DNA from: Hybos culiciformis
Lineage: Eukaryota > Arthropoda > Insecta > Diptera > Hybotidae
Reading direction: 5' to 3'
Assembly: GCA_964007475.1 (NCBI GenBank)
Contig: OZ023273.1
Location: 129,636,732 to 129,700,731, forward strand
DNA: 64,000 bases
Of this stretch, positions 16,547 through 28,785 are shown piece after piece. The translations under genes were made by a program, and so were the position numbers. How positions within the stretch are numbered: the first letter of the stretch is position 1; each line of letters opens with the position of its first letter. Below the pieces are notes generated by a model that did not search any database, was not told where the DNA came from, and worked only from the letters and a program-made list of their open reading frames with translations.

Positions 16547-19500
16547 CTAACGAAAAAAATATTGTTAATATCAGTCATCTTTCTTACATAACTCTTTGTG
16601 TCTACAAATACTTTATTTTCGTGTGGACACTTTAGACAATTCCATATTAGTTTTCAGTAAAATCGATTAATATAGAATATTAAAAAAAAATCATCAAAAT
16701 AGTGTCACAGCAACTTGTATTTTTTTTTAATTATTATCCGGTTACCTTTCTATTTACAAGCCTTGTTCAAATATAATTATTTTTACGCTAAAATGTATTA
16801 CACACAGTAGTCAGTATTGTATTATTGGTTATATATGCGGTATAGTTGTAAAATAAAAATCAATGACTTCGCTATTAATAATTGTAATACCAATTATTAT
16901 TGTAATGTTATGTCTCTTTTATATCATGAATAATTTAAGCTTGCTGGGCGGTATATTAACACATAATTAAATAAAAAAAAAATAAATAAAATTTTTTGGT
17001 TAAATAATCATAAAAAAATAACAATGGTATAATAATAATAATCAAAAATTTATTATTATCAAATTCTTATGTCCATTAAGTCATCTTTTTGGTTATATCT
17101 TTGATCGATTATTGTTGTAAAACATTGACGTGATTTTAATTATTAATAATGCTAAAATAATATAAATTTATAGTAATAATAATTACATTTATGTTTTTTA
17201 TTTTAAGTATAATTTAATAAAAATTATTGTTTATTGTTTATAAATTTATTGCTTTATATTAGAATTGAATAAAAAATCCCCCTATAATAAAACATGTTTA
17301 GAATTATTTATGTTTACATAAAAGAGAACTTAATATTGAATATGTGTACAGAACATATTATTCGCATATATAATATATTGTCTTCTAAGAAACATTATAA
17401 TCAAAGGAAACTAATCCGTTTTGTTAATTTTCCATAATGAATGGCTGATTTTTGTTTAAGTTTAAGGCACTCATCATTTATACATACCATTTAGTAACAA
17501 TAAGGATGTATAATGTTGCTATTATTATTACTTTTGTAAACTAAAGCTTAGAGTAAATGAATTCGTCTTGCAAATTAACGATGCATAATTTTTAATTATT
17601 GTTTTTACTAAGAGTAAATTGTAAATTTTAAATTCGTTTAGTATAACTATTTATGCATATAATTTTATGCAACTTATACAACTTTGATGCAATAATCAAA
17701 TTAATTTTAATAATGTGTGTACTACAAATTTATTGTAGTTAGGACTGAAAATATTTTTAAAAGTATATAAAAGTCAATTTTATAAATTGTCAGTCATTAT
17801 GTTTGTAATAAAAATAACTGTCAAAAGTTAATAGTATAAGATATGGATTAAGCCCTTTCTTCAAATTCAAACATTCCAAATACCAATTCCATAAAATTTG
17901 AAATTTCTATAAGTAAAAAAAATAGGAAGTTTTAGTTTTTTTTGGAGAATCTCTAAACATATGAGTATAATTTTGAAGTATTTTAATATTTTAATGAGCT
18001 TTAATTTGAAAATAAAAAAATCAACTAAAGATCCTATGTTGTAAAAAATAAAATATTTAACAAAAAAAAATACATATTATATATAAAAAAAAATTACAAT
18101 AAATATTGCGCCATCAAGACGACATTATGGCGGTCATTTTCTTTCTTTCTAGAAATTAAAAACAAATTAAATAAAAAGAAAACATAACAAGAAATAAATA
18201 AAATTCAACAAATGGACAAGTTTTATAAATATTTTTATTCCTTTGAGTTTGAGATGTACAATATTCAAAAAAATAAAAAAAAAAAAATTATCTTTTTATA
18301 AAGATAGGAATTATTTTTATTTATTTTGTTTTTTTATTTTATTTATTTAAATTTTACATATTATTCGAGCATTTAAAAAAGTAGTTAGTAATTAAAAAAA
18401 AAAAAGGGATAAATATTGTTTTTTGATCTTAAATTTTTATACAAATTCAACATCGTAATCGTGGGAGTCAAATTGGTTCTTATAATATCAACATAACTTT
18501 TTTAACTTCTAGGAAATTAATTTTTCAATATATGTATATTATATATATTAGGTATTGTATTGTGCATAAAAAAAACTTTAAAAAAATATTTATTGGTTTT
18601 TCGTTGGCGCGCTGCTGTGAAATTTTGCTAAATAATAGATCGCTGTTGATTTGTTTGTATAAGAGCTAGTAATTCGCGAAAAAGAAATATTATCATGAGT
18701 ATGTATTTAAAACGATTGTAGCATTAGTGTTAAAGTTAATAACACATATCGAAATAAAAATTAAGATAATGAATTTTCAAATGGAATTGTGTTTAAAAAA
18801 AGGAGATTCTTGATAAAAAAAAAAAGTTTTGATTTAAATGTATGTATTTGATAATATATTACACTTTTACAATTGACTAGGACAGTGATCCACAACCTTG
18901 TAAAAATTTTAATTAAAAGTAGAACAATAAAAAATTTTCTTCATACCTAGAAAATGCATCGCCAAGCACAAGCGAATAATAATAATGAGTTTTAGAAAAG
19001 AATGTTATTTAACATAGATGACATGTGCCTATAGTTTTCATAAAATTGTAAATTAGTGTCAATAATTTTTACATAATATTTGATTACCATATTAATATCT
19101 TTTAATTTTGAATTGCATTCTTTAACAAAAATATGTATATCATTGCATTCAAGTTAATGTTGATCCACATTCCAATACTAAATAAAGAAATTTTTTCATA
19201 ACAAATATTTAATAAAAATAAAGCTTGAATATATAGTTATAAACATATAATATAAATATATCTAAATTAAATTTTATTTCAAATCGATGATATAAATTAA
19301 AAATGTATTCAATTGATTCAAATATTATATAAAAAAATAAATGTACTGAGTTTTACAACACTGCGTTATGGAGTTAATACGATTAATACGATAAGAAACA
19401 TAGATGCAATGTTGTTATAAGGGTTTTCATTTTAGCTATCAAACTTACACGTATAATATTATCCGTAAAAGAGCGTAATTCATGAAGTACTGTAAATTAT

Positions 19501-20103
19501 TTTTCATTAAGATATATACTTAAAAATTATCCTTATAGGCTTAATGCCTCCAAAAATGAATGCATATCCGTTTAGAAGAGCTGAATGTTTAATAGAGAAA
19601 CGAATATTTCTTTCTTGCATACTAATTCTAACATAATATTAATATTTCGTTAGTATATTAAACGAATAAATTTCCATATATATAGTATAGATAATCAGTT
19701 AGAAAAACTTAAAAATTGGAGAAATGTGGAGAATACTGACTTACAAACATGGTTCGTTTTTTATTTACGTTTTAAACTTTAAGTGTACACATAAGTCTAA
19801 TCTATTTATCGGATTTCTTTATTTGCTTTATGAAGTTATGATTATATATTACATGCTAATGATATTTATCTATTTTAAGATTAAAATCTTGGCACATAAA
19901 TACGTATTACTTATAGTTTATGATTTCACAGATTATAATATTATATACTTCAAAATTTAAGAACTTAAAACTTTTATTCGTGGATATGTAGGAAAATTGA
20001 ACCTAGATTATGATCATAAAACACTTAGCTGAAGGAACAAAATTTTATTACTGTTAAGAGTTTAAAACATTGAAAATTTCAAGTTTGGTGGAGGGAATGT
20101 TTG

Positions 20104-20134
20104 TGATTTAGACTTTAATTTAAAGTCTAAATCA
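20104..20134. repeat. 31-bp perfect palindrome
   Basis: The sequence TGATTTAGACTTTAA is followed by one centre base and then its exact reverse complement. The two 15-bp arms match perfectly with no loop beyond the centre base. Confidence 0.95.
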
Positions 20135-21544
20135 AATAAAATTATATTTGAGGTAGCTTTAAGTATAAAAATAATAACAAATTAATTATTTTTAATATGT
20201 GAGCTTTATATATTAAAATTTTTATAGAATAGAACATAAAGTTATCGGTATAAATTTTCCAATATCTGAAAGCAGATCTTTTATATGCCTCCGAACAAAA
20301 AATGATCTTTATGATTTTAGAGTTTATACATGACATACAGATTTTTAGATTGCAAACCCATATTTCCATAAATGTTTTATAAAGTAATATAATTTTTTTT
20401 ATATGGAAAACATTATGTTAGTTGAATGTTTATATATACTTTCTGTTATGACTTTTTAACTTAATAAAGAATTATATTTTTAATAGATAGCTTTTAATTA
20501 AAAAGATAATATTAAAGATTAAAATATGCACTAATTTATTTATATCAAATAAAGTGAATAATATTTATGGAATTTTTATTGAAATCGTATTTATTGTTAT
20601 TTTGGACATAAAAATGACCCAATTGCAATCAAGTATATAAAATGGAAATTAACCTAAAAGTATTGAGAATATTCGATTATTGCAGTCGAACTGCTTTGAT
20701 TATTTTATGAAAAATTTTGAGAGAGATTCGTTCTAATTATTTTATTAATGGGCCCTTATTTTAAATGTAAAATTTTGGTTCAAGCTTAGCATTTTTAAAT
20801 AAAAAAAAAATAAAACAATAACACTGGCGCCATTATATACCTTTTCTATTCATAATATAGATTTCATTAATTTTTATTAAAATTATAAACATGTTAAAAG
20901 CCAACTTGTCAAACAATTATGAATTTAATAACACACCTTATATACATGTATATATTAAAAATGTGAATATATTGTTATAATAAAAAACTAATTTAATGTA
21001 ATAAAGCGCGTTGAATTAATTTCCTCCAATTGACCATTAAAATATGTGTACCACAAAACGCAATTCCATTGAGATTGTTCATTCAACGGTTGTATTTTTT
21101 TTACATTCGTAATTTTGAGTATTTCAAGTTCAACAAGTGTGTTTCCTCTAATTTTTTTTTTTGTGGATTTAGTAAAATTTTGAATTTTTTCAGTATAATG
21201 AATTTGTTACAAATATAATGTGTACATATTTTAAGACACTTTAGAATCAAAAAACACTATTCCTTTTGCAAATGAAGTTGAAATAAAAACTCTTTTAAAA
21301 CAATTAGGAAATTCGTTATTTGGATATTAAGTTTAAACTATATATAAAAATTTGATGGTTCTTGTTCGCTTATTTGACTTTCTCATTATATTTTTATTAA
21401 TTGCGATAAAAGCTTCATTACCTATAGATTCAACTGATATAAGAAAGTAAATTTCTATAATGATGATTCTATTATGCGAAAAACTTCTAAGTAACACATC
21501 TCTGTGGAATATGTTATAAATACACCTATCCCACGTTTTCGATC
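20135..21544. other. Gene-free AT-rich stretch
   Basis: Only short chance frames and poly-A/T runs are seen here. Confidence 0.65.
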
Positions 21545-21602
21545 TTACACGGTTTTTATATTAAAAATTTTTTTTTTTTAAATGACTATTTTGACTGCAC
21601 AC
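21545..21602 (+). repeat. Left flanking copy of a TTACACGGTTTTT repeat
   Basis: It contains ACACGGTTTTTATATTAAAA and then AAATGACTATTTTGACTGCA. Both motifs recur at 22534-22606, on the other side of the fold-back element, in the same orientation. It looks like a dispersed or tandem repeat family of unknown type. Confidence 0.55.
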
Positions 21603-21757
21603 GAAGTTATTTGTACTTAATTATAATTCTGGTAATTCTGGTACCACTTAAGATGTATACTGTCGAAAATCTTGTTGATAAAAATATAAAAAAGGGAATT
21701 CGCTTTTTTTTTAAGTTATTTATATTTTTTATTTTAGAAATAAAAAATTATTTTTTG

Positions 21758-22442
21758 GTAGTTTTACCTGGAAAGTTTTCCGGGAGTTTTGAAAATTGGT
21801 AATTTTATAGATTTTGATATGCTCTTTCCGAATTTCGACTTTTCGACCTCGTATTTTATCCGCTCACGCCGCCATAGTGAAAAAATGGCGCCTAAAAATA
21901 GTTTTTTTGGCAATATCTCCTTTCCGACTGATTTTTGTATCGTATATTATGTACCATGAAACTAGAGACAATTACCTACGATTTATGCCTCAAAGTTTAC
22001 TCCAACACGCGTTTTGGCCATTACTAATTATTCTTTATTATTACATATTATTATTATTATTATTATTTGTGATAATAGTATATATAGATATTAGATATAT
22101 AACATCTACATATAATATAGATATTATAATACATATATGTTTTATTTGTGCATGTTGGAGTAAACTTTGCGACGCTCGTACTATTGACTTTATGAAAAAA
22201 AAGGTAGATACATAAATTGTAGGTAAATGTCTCTAATTTCATTGTACATAATTGTTTTTATCGTAAAATCAGTCGGAAAGGAGATATTGCCAAAAAACTG
22301 CTTTTAAGCGCCATTAATCCAAAATGGTGGCGCGAGCGGACAAAATACGAGGTCGCAAAGTCGAAATTCGGAAAGAGCACATCAAAATCTATAAAATTAC
22401 CAATTTTGAAAACTCCCGGAAAACTTTCCAGGTAACCACTAT
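21758..22442. mobile_element. Fold-back element (long inverted-repeat MITE-like element)
   Basis: The left arm, 21766-22010, is matched in inverted orientation by the right arm, 22150-22434. Both read inward from ACCTGGAAAGTTTTCCGGGA, and both later contain CTCTTTCCGAATTTCGACTT or a close variant and CAATATCTCCTTTCCGACTG. The arms match by eye at roughly 85-90% with small indels. The loop of about 139 bp contains a (TTA)n microsatellite and TA-rich DNA. The arms are visibly more GC-rich than their surroundings. There is no transposase, so it would be non-autonomous. A clear target-site duplication was not identified; the similarity may extend a few bases beyond ACCTGG. The 133-codon frame within the left arm and loop is not considered a gene. 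Confidence 0.85.
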
Positions 22443-22529
22443 TTTTCGAACCAAATGACTGTACTAAATTTTATTAAATATATAATTATATTATATTTTA
22501 TTAAATATACTCGTAACTCGTAATTTGTA

Positions 22530-22640
22530 TGAAATAAATGACTATTTTTCGCTTTGCACGGTTTTCCTATATAAAAATTAATTTTTCGAGTTGCACGGTT
22601 TTATGAGGAACGTATCTCCCGTGTAAAACGAGGGAATTAT
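22530..22640 (+). repeat. Right flanking copies of the CACGGTTTT repeat
   Basis: It holds AAATGACTATTTTTCGC, then GCACGGTTTTCCTATATAAA and GCACGGTTTTATGAGG, followed by an inverted-looking CCCGTGTAAAACGAGGG. The first two motifs repeat those at 21545-21602, suggesting that the fold-back element sits inside an older repeat. Confidence 0.55.
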
Positions 22641-25219
22641 CGAATATAATACCGCATTCAACATATTGAACATGATTTGAGTCGTTTCATCCAACTCTTC
22701 CGGCTAATTTGAATCTAATGATAGCGCTCCAAGAGTTTGGTTTGACTTTTTTTTTTGATACTTAGCCTATTTCTATTAAATATTCATTCAAACATTTTTA
22801 AGATTTCCGTTCAACAATGAATAAAAATGTTTTTTCAGAATTTTTTTATATATTTTCCAGCTGATATTAATTAAAATAACGAAGAATAAAAATTGAAATA
22901 AATGAGCCATATAAAAATAATCCATTAACTTGTATTATTATATTCCAAATTAGCTTATGATATCAAATATCAATTTGATATTTAATTTTTATAAAATTAT
23001 TAAAAAAAAAAGAAAGAATATCGTATCTTCCTAAATGCGCCTTAATACATTTTTTAAAAGGTCAATTTGTTTAAAAAAAAAAAAAAAACAAACATGGTTT
23101 TTATACATTTTTCTTCAATGTCATAACCCTTTTCATACTGGATTATTTCACTTGAAAATAATTTTCCAAATAGAAGTTTATTATTATTTTTCACCCCTAC
23201 AAGCATTATAGAAAAAAGCTTATTTTCATTTTTTCATAATATAATTTATTAATTTTCTTTTCTAGGAAATTTTATTTAACAATTTTTTTTTTCTTTGGCA
23301 ATTTTTTTTAATTAAATGTTACAAATTATTATAAGTTGGGCAATAAACAAATATGGAATTGAGACTTATTTAAATGATTTGTACTTCAGTTTCCTATAAA
23401 CATGTTAAGAACTAAAATTTTATTTCCATTGATTTACTTTTAAACTACAATTACTTTGTAACTTTGTAATTACTTCATTACTTTTCAATTCTTTTTTAAG
23501 AAAATTATTGATTCTTTTTTAATACAATAACTAACAGTTACTGATTATTTCTAGTATTAGTATTTGAAATTTTACTCCTTATTAAGAATTAAGGATAAGA
23601 GCCACTACTACCATGACGACCAACATAAGTTAATTTAAAGATAACATCTACTACTAATTGACCGCGTAATCGTCTTTTATTAAAAAATTTAAACCTCTGT
23701 AGATTTTTTTTAACTTGTTATAAATATGTTTAACTTAAAATAAAAAATTGAAAAATTTGAAAAAAAAAAAAAAAAATGCAAAATAAATGTATTTTCCAAA
23801 AAGAATAAAAAAATAGAAAATATCCTTTTCTATTTGAAAGGAGCTTTGTAATTCAATTAAAAAATTAACATTAAAAAGGCAAATTGCTAATCAGCTTAGA
23901 ATATTACATTTCTGTAAAGTAATTAAATTTTAATATAATATTATTTTTATGAACAACGGATAGAATATTAAGAAACATAGCTTGAGGACACAAAAAACTT
24001 ATTTTCAATATCAATATTTAAAAACAAAATTTGTTTATTATCTGAATTTTTGATTTCTTAAATATAAATCAGGCAAATAAAATAAAAATTCTTGCTATTT
24101 CTTTTTGGATAGGTCTAATCAAAAGGGCTTATACATAGAAGATATTAAACTTAAGGCCATGATAAAGTGAAGTTTAACGTCCTGTTATCGCACCAAGTTA
24201 TGTAACACAAAGAGCCTTCGAAAACTGAATCAATATAATATAGTATGCAAATAGGTATATGTAATTTTTCTATTCAAATATTTATTAAATATATAATATT
24301 GTAAATCACGGTATTCAATTATTTTTAATTTGTTTCTTTTTTTTTTGTGTGAACATAAAACTTATTATGTTATGTTTTATTAATTTTACAAATCTTAACC
24401 GGACGGATATTGAAATCGATATGAGTTGTGAGAAATATGTAAATAATATCAAAACTGTAAATGAAATTTTGCTAAAAGAGGGTGCTAAAATATTAAAAAA
24501 AAATAAATAAAAAAGTTTTAATTATGTCTTGACCACAAAGTTTAATTGTGTATTTTATGATTTTTAAATTATGTTTATTAACATATTATTTATAAAAACA
24601 TTTTTTTTATTTCGGAGGTGATCAAAGATCGTGAGACAATTTAAAATCAATAATGCATAAAACCAGTAAAAGGAAACTCTTTTTATTGTATAACATATAT
24701 TTATATGTGCATTACATATGTATATTAAAAATGTGATATTATTTTGTGTTAAAAAAGTAAACTTTTGTACATTTCTTTATTTAATTATGAAATAAAAAAA
24801 AAAAAATTAATCGTAAGAAGGAAATTCTTTGTTTTTTCTTTAATTCATGATTTTGTGAGGGGATTTAAAAATTGAAGTCATATTTAAATAAATAAATTCT
24901 TTTTTGATAGTTAATTTTCTTAACACTATGGTAAATCACAACAAAGTTCTAGTTGGCATAATTTTACGCTGACAAGCAATATTTAATAATTGTTGTCTTA
25001 TGTCTTTATTGTATTAAAAAAATAGCTTCATTGAAAAATATTTATAGTTATGTGTATGTATATTATACAAACATTGTATGAAATTTTATTTTACTATCGA
25101 TATGCTGTTTTTTCCGACTCCGAGTGTTTCAATTTTACAAATTTTTGCGTTAAATAATGTTTTTTGCATACGATTTTCCTTTGATCAATGAAATTTTGTC
25201 GCTTTTTATTCTAAATCTA
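22641..25219. other. Gene-free AT-rich stretch
   Basis: Poly-A/T runs and chance frames only; no recognised gene or RNA. Confidence 0.65.
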
Positions 25220-25645
25220 ATGCCTTGAGCACAGCTAATACCGCAAAGCAATTTTGAGCTACCGTAAAAACCGATTTTCTGCGTTATTTCTTATTTATTT
25301 AAAATAAAAATTATGAAAAACTAAAGATATTAATTTTATTGATTTTTTGTAAAAAGAATTTCTTAAAATTATTTCATAATTAATTAGAAAACTGAATTTA
25401 TTTTTTTTTTGCTCCAGAAAGAATTGATTGCGTCACAAAATAATTTTTTTGTTTCTTTTCCACAGCGTTTCTTTTGCATCGAAATTTGGTTTTGCTGCAT
25501 TTTTCTGTCACAATCATATTATAAAAAAAAACAAAAGCAGTTGTTTGCAGTTGATTTTTTTGCTTTCAGGTAAAATTAGGTGTGAACAGGCTTCCGGAAC
25601 ATTCCTTCAAAAATTGCTTTGCGGTATTAGCTGTGCTCAAGGCAT
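25220..25645. mobile_element. Element with 36-bp perfect terminal inverted repeats
   Basis: Both ends read inward ATGCCTTGAGCACAGCTAAT and continue identically through ACCGCAAAGCAATTTT, giving 36 matching bases. They enclose about 350 bp with no convincing coding sequence. The ends are richer in GC than their surroundings. The structure fits a small non-autonomous DNA element, or an RNA hairpin with a long loop. No target-site duplication was recognised and no known superfamily end was matched. An open frame starting at 25428 overlaps the right end but has no recognised domain. Confidence 0.7.
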
Positions 25646-28600
25646 AAAAATTTCCAAAACATATATACAACATGTACCTACCATACATACATTCACAAAG
25701 GTTAAAATAAAAAAAAACCCATATTTCTATTTTTTCGATTTTTTTTTTATATTCTATTGCTGGGTGATTGTAAACAAAAATAATATGTATTCTAAAACTA
25801 AAAATACACAGTACTAGATATTATGAATAAGTTAGTTTCAATGTTATTTATATATGATGAAAATTAATGACATGAAATGGACTTCTCAATTCATAAGCGG
25901 TGACTTTTGTGAAAAGTGATTTTAGCACTTTTTGTATTTTTATAATAATATTTTATAGATTTAAAAAAAAATAAATTTTTTATTTTACTTAGATATTTGA
26001 AAAAAAATTGCGATTATCAAAATAATATAATTTTTTATTATTTTTATTTTATTTTTTTTTTTATATTTTTCAAAGATATTTTTCACAATATTTCCCAATA
26101 AATATAAATTTAACAACATATTTAAATGTCAGCATTTTTACTATTTTATCTTTACTATTTTAAATTAATGTAAAAAAAATTTCTATTATATTGAAAATAG
26201 ATTTTCCAATTTTATATGTGTTTTTCTTTTACTATTTTTTTTTTTATTAGTTATCTAGTTTATGGTTTTTGATGAGAATTCGTAGAAATTTTCTAAAGAT
26301 TGATTTAATGAAAAATAGAGGTGTGTTAAAAAGTGACAAAGATATAAATCAGTATTTAAAAAAAATAAAAAAATTTTCCTTTGAGCAAAAAAAAAAGATT
26401 TTTTCTTATTAAAATAAAAAAATAGAAGAAAAATAGGAAAAACTAAATTGTGTTTATTGTTAATATTGAAATTTAATTAGGTGTTAATTTTAACAGAGGT
26501 CTTTATAGATTAACAGAGGGTAAGGGTCATATTTTGGCTAAAATGGAAAAAAAATTAATTGTCAAATATGAGAATTATGGAAACAAATAATAATTAGCTA
26601 TAGATAGGTACATTTATATCTGTATAAATTAAAGTTTTAAATACCTAAGAGAAAAGAATAATTATTTGATTTTCAGAGAAAACTATGCAGCATTCTCATA
26701 ATTGCTTATCAATATTTTCATATAACTACCTTTATATAACTAAAAAAATGATTGTTCATTTATTCACTTATCACTTGCAACAGTCTACAAGGCTATTGAG
26801 AGCGTTTAACCAATCCAATTGGATCGAATTTATTGAATAATACAAGAATTTAATCAATAAACTAAATTATTTTTATGTTATGAGTTAAAATGTTTTCATG
26901 AAACAAATTAAAAATGTTATATACATATCAATATATATATTTGAAATTTCCTATTCTTACAATTTATATTGAAATAGAACAAACAATTTTATAATAAAAC
27001 ATTTGAAGGGTTATAAATTTTTGAAAAACTTTTTTTTTTATATATTTTTTGATTATGATCTCCTTGGGATCAGATGTCAAATATAAAAATTATTTTCCAC
27101 AATATTATTTTGATTTAAATAAAATTCGTAGTTTGCAAAAAAAGAGAAGAAAAAAAAATACTCAATTCGTATTGTTTTAGTTACTTTAAAAAAATTAAGA
27201 TACATATATATATTTTACCTACATAAATTTTGACCCTTGTCCTTTTCAATCTCCAGAGATTTCTATAAAAATGAACATATTTCGTGATATATAGTCATAA
27301 AAATTATTGACTCGAAAAATATTTTTCTATAAGCCCCCAAAAAAAAAATGTTTTTTCTTCTTATTGTTAATACTAAAAGAAAAACAGAAATATGAAAAGT
27401 AAAGGTTAACATTTTTTTTTCGTTTTTTTTTTTTGAAAATTAAAGTACAAAAATAAGTATTTTAATCATAAAGACCAAAGTATATGTTATGTGTGTACAA
27501 AAATATGTTTATATTATTCACGCTTTACATTTATATATTGAGTATGTCGATAAAAAAAGGTCTCTTAAGGTATTCTTTGTAGAAAAAGGTTTAAATTTTA
27601 TTTAAGGCTGCATTAGACTAGAAAAAGTTGGAGTATCAAAGGTTTTAAATTATGTGAATAAGTAAATGACTTCAGACAGGCTTCAACAGTTTGGAAGAAA
27701 GTATATGAGTTACTTTTATATATATTTCTTTCCAAAAATCTAAAATTCGAATAAGATGACATTTGACAATGATCAGAGATAAATTATATGTTTAATATAA
27801 TTTTCAAGAACTTACATCCCCTAAAAAATGAATAATATTTCTGTACAAAATTTTCTTTAGCTAAAATAAAATTCATTGAACTGAATTGAGTGACCAGTTG
27901 TTTTTATTACCTTTGTTGATTGAAAAACGATTCAGGGATTCATTTTTATATCTTATAGGAAATAAAAATTATGATTTTTTTCCCTAAATTTTATATATTG
28001 TTATTATATGTACAATACTTTATACATATAAATTTATGAATTATTGGGGCAGAGAAAATAATTTTAAGGATTTAACTATAATCTTCTATGAAAAATGAAT
28101 TGTTTTGATTATGCTGTCGCTTGAAAGGATTATATTCAATATTTAATATTCCCATTGTTACATAAAATCTCATAAAAGTTTAGATAAGAATAATGTCTGT
28201 AAGAAAAATTTAAGTAAATTGGTGATACATAAAAAATTTGGTATAATCCAGAAAGTATACAACTTTTAATGTACGGCATTTCCTCCTAGGATAGTCAAGA
28301 ATTTTTAATATAAAGCTTTAATTGTGTATATTTTTGAGCTGTTATTTGGGACTTAATATTCGTGTATTCAATCCTTAGTATAAAATCTTTCATATATTGA
28401 AGTTTTCTCTTTGATTAAAACTATCAAAATCAGACTCGGTGAAAGAAAAAATTTATATTTTAAAATATATATATAATATATATATATACAATTATGCATA
28501 TACAATTATACATATACTACATACACAGAGAGGAAGCATGTTTCAATTTCAATACATATATTTTGACTTAAAAAATTATTTCTGTTGTTGTTGGCTTTTA

Positions 28601-28756
28601 ATATATATTTCTTGTAATTCTGTTCCTTATATTTCCTTTCAGTCTTTGAATTTATTAAAATGATATTTTAAGAAGGAGGATATCAATTGTGTTCTGGAGT
28701 TTATGAATAAAAATATAATAACAATAATATGACCATATGCGAGGAGAAAATAAAAA

Positions 28757-28785
28757 ATAATAATAATAATAAAAATAATAATAAA
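28757..28785. repeat. (AAT)n microsatellite
   Basis: An interrupted run of AAT trinucleotides. Confidence 0.85.

Larger units (their letters stand above)
1..20103. other. Gene-free AT-rich region, distal downstream flank
   Basis: No frame longer than about 80 codons is present, and none resembles a known protein. Contents are poly-A/T runs and short tandem duplications (listed separately). A slightly less AT-rich patch at about 7010-7110, with GCCGGGAAACTCCCG, may be a decayed repeat fragment. No tRNA-like or transposase-like coding was recognised. Confidence 0.7.

Noticed and set aside
21814..22215. 133-codon open frame on the plus strand
   Set aside because: It runs through the left arm, loop and start of the right arm of the fold-back element. 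Its composition follows the repeat and the microsatellite, and no domain is visible.
25428..25817. 129-codon open frame on the plus strand
   Set aside because: It overlaps the right terminal inverted repeat, has low-complexity Phe/Lys-rich parts and no recognised motif.
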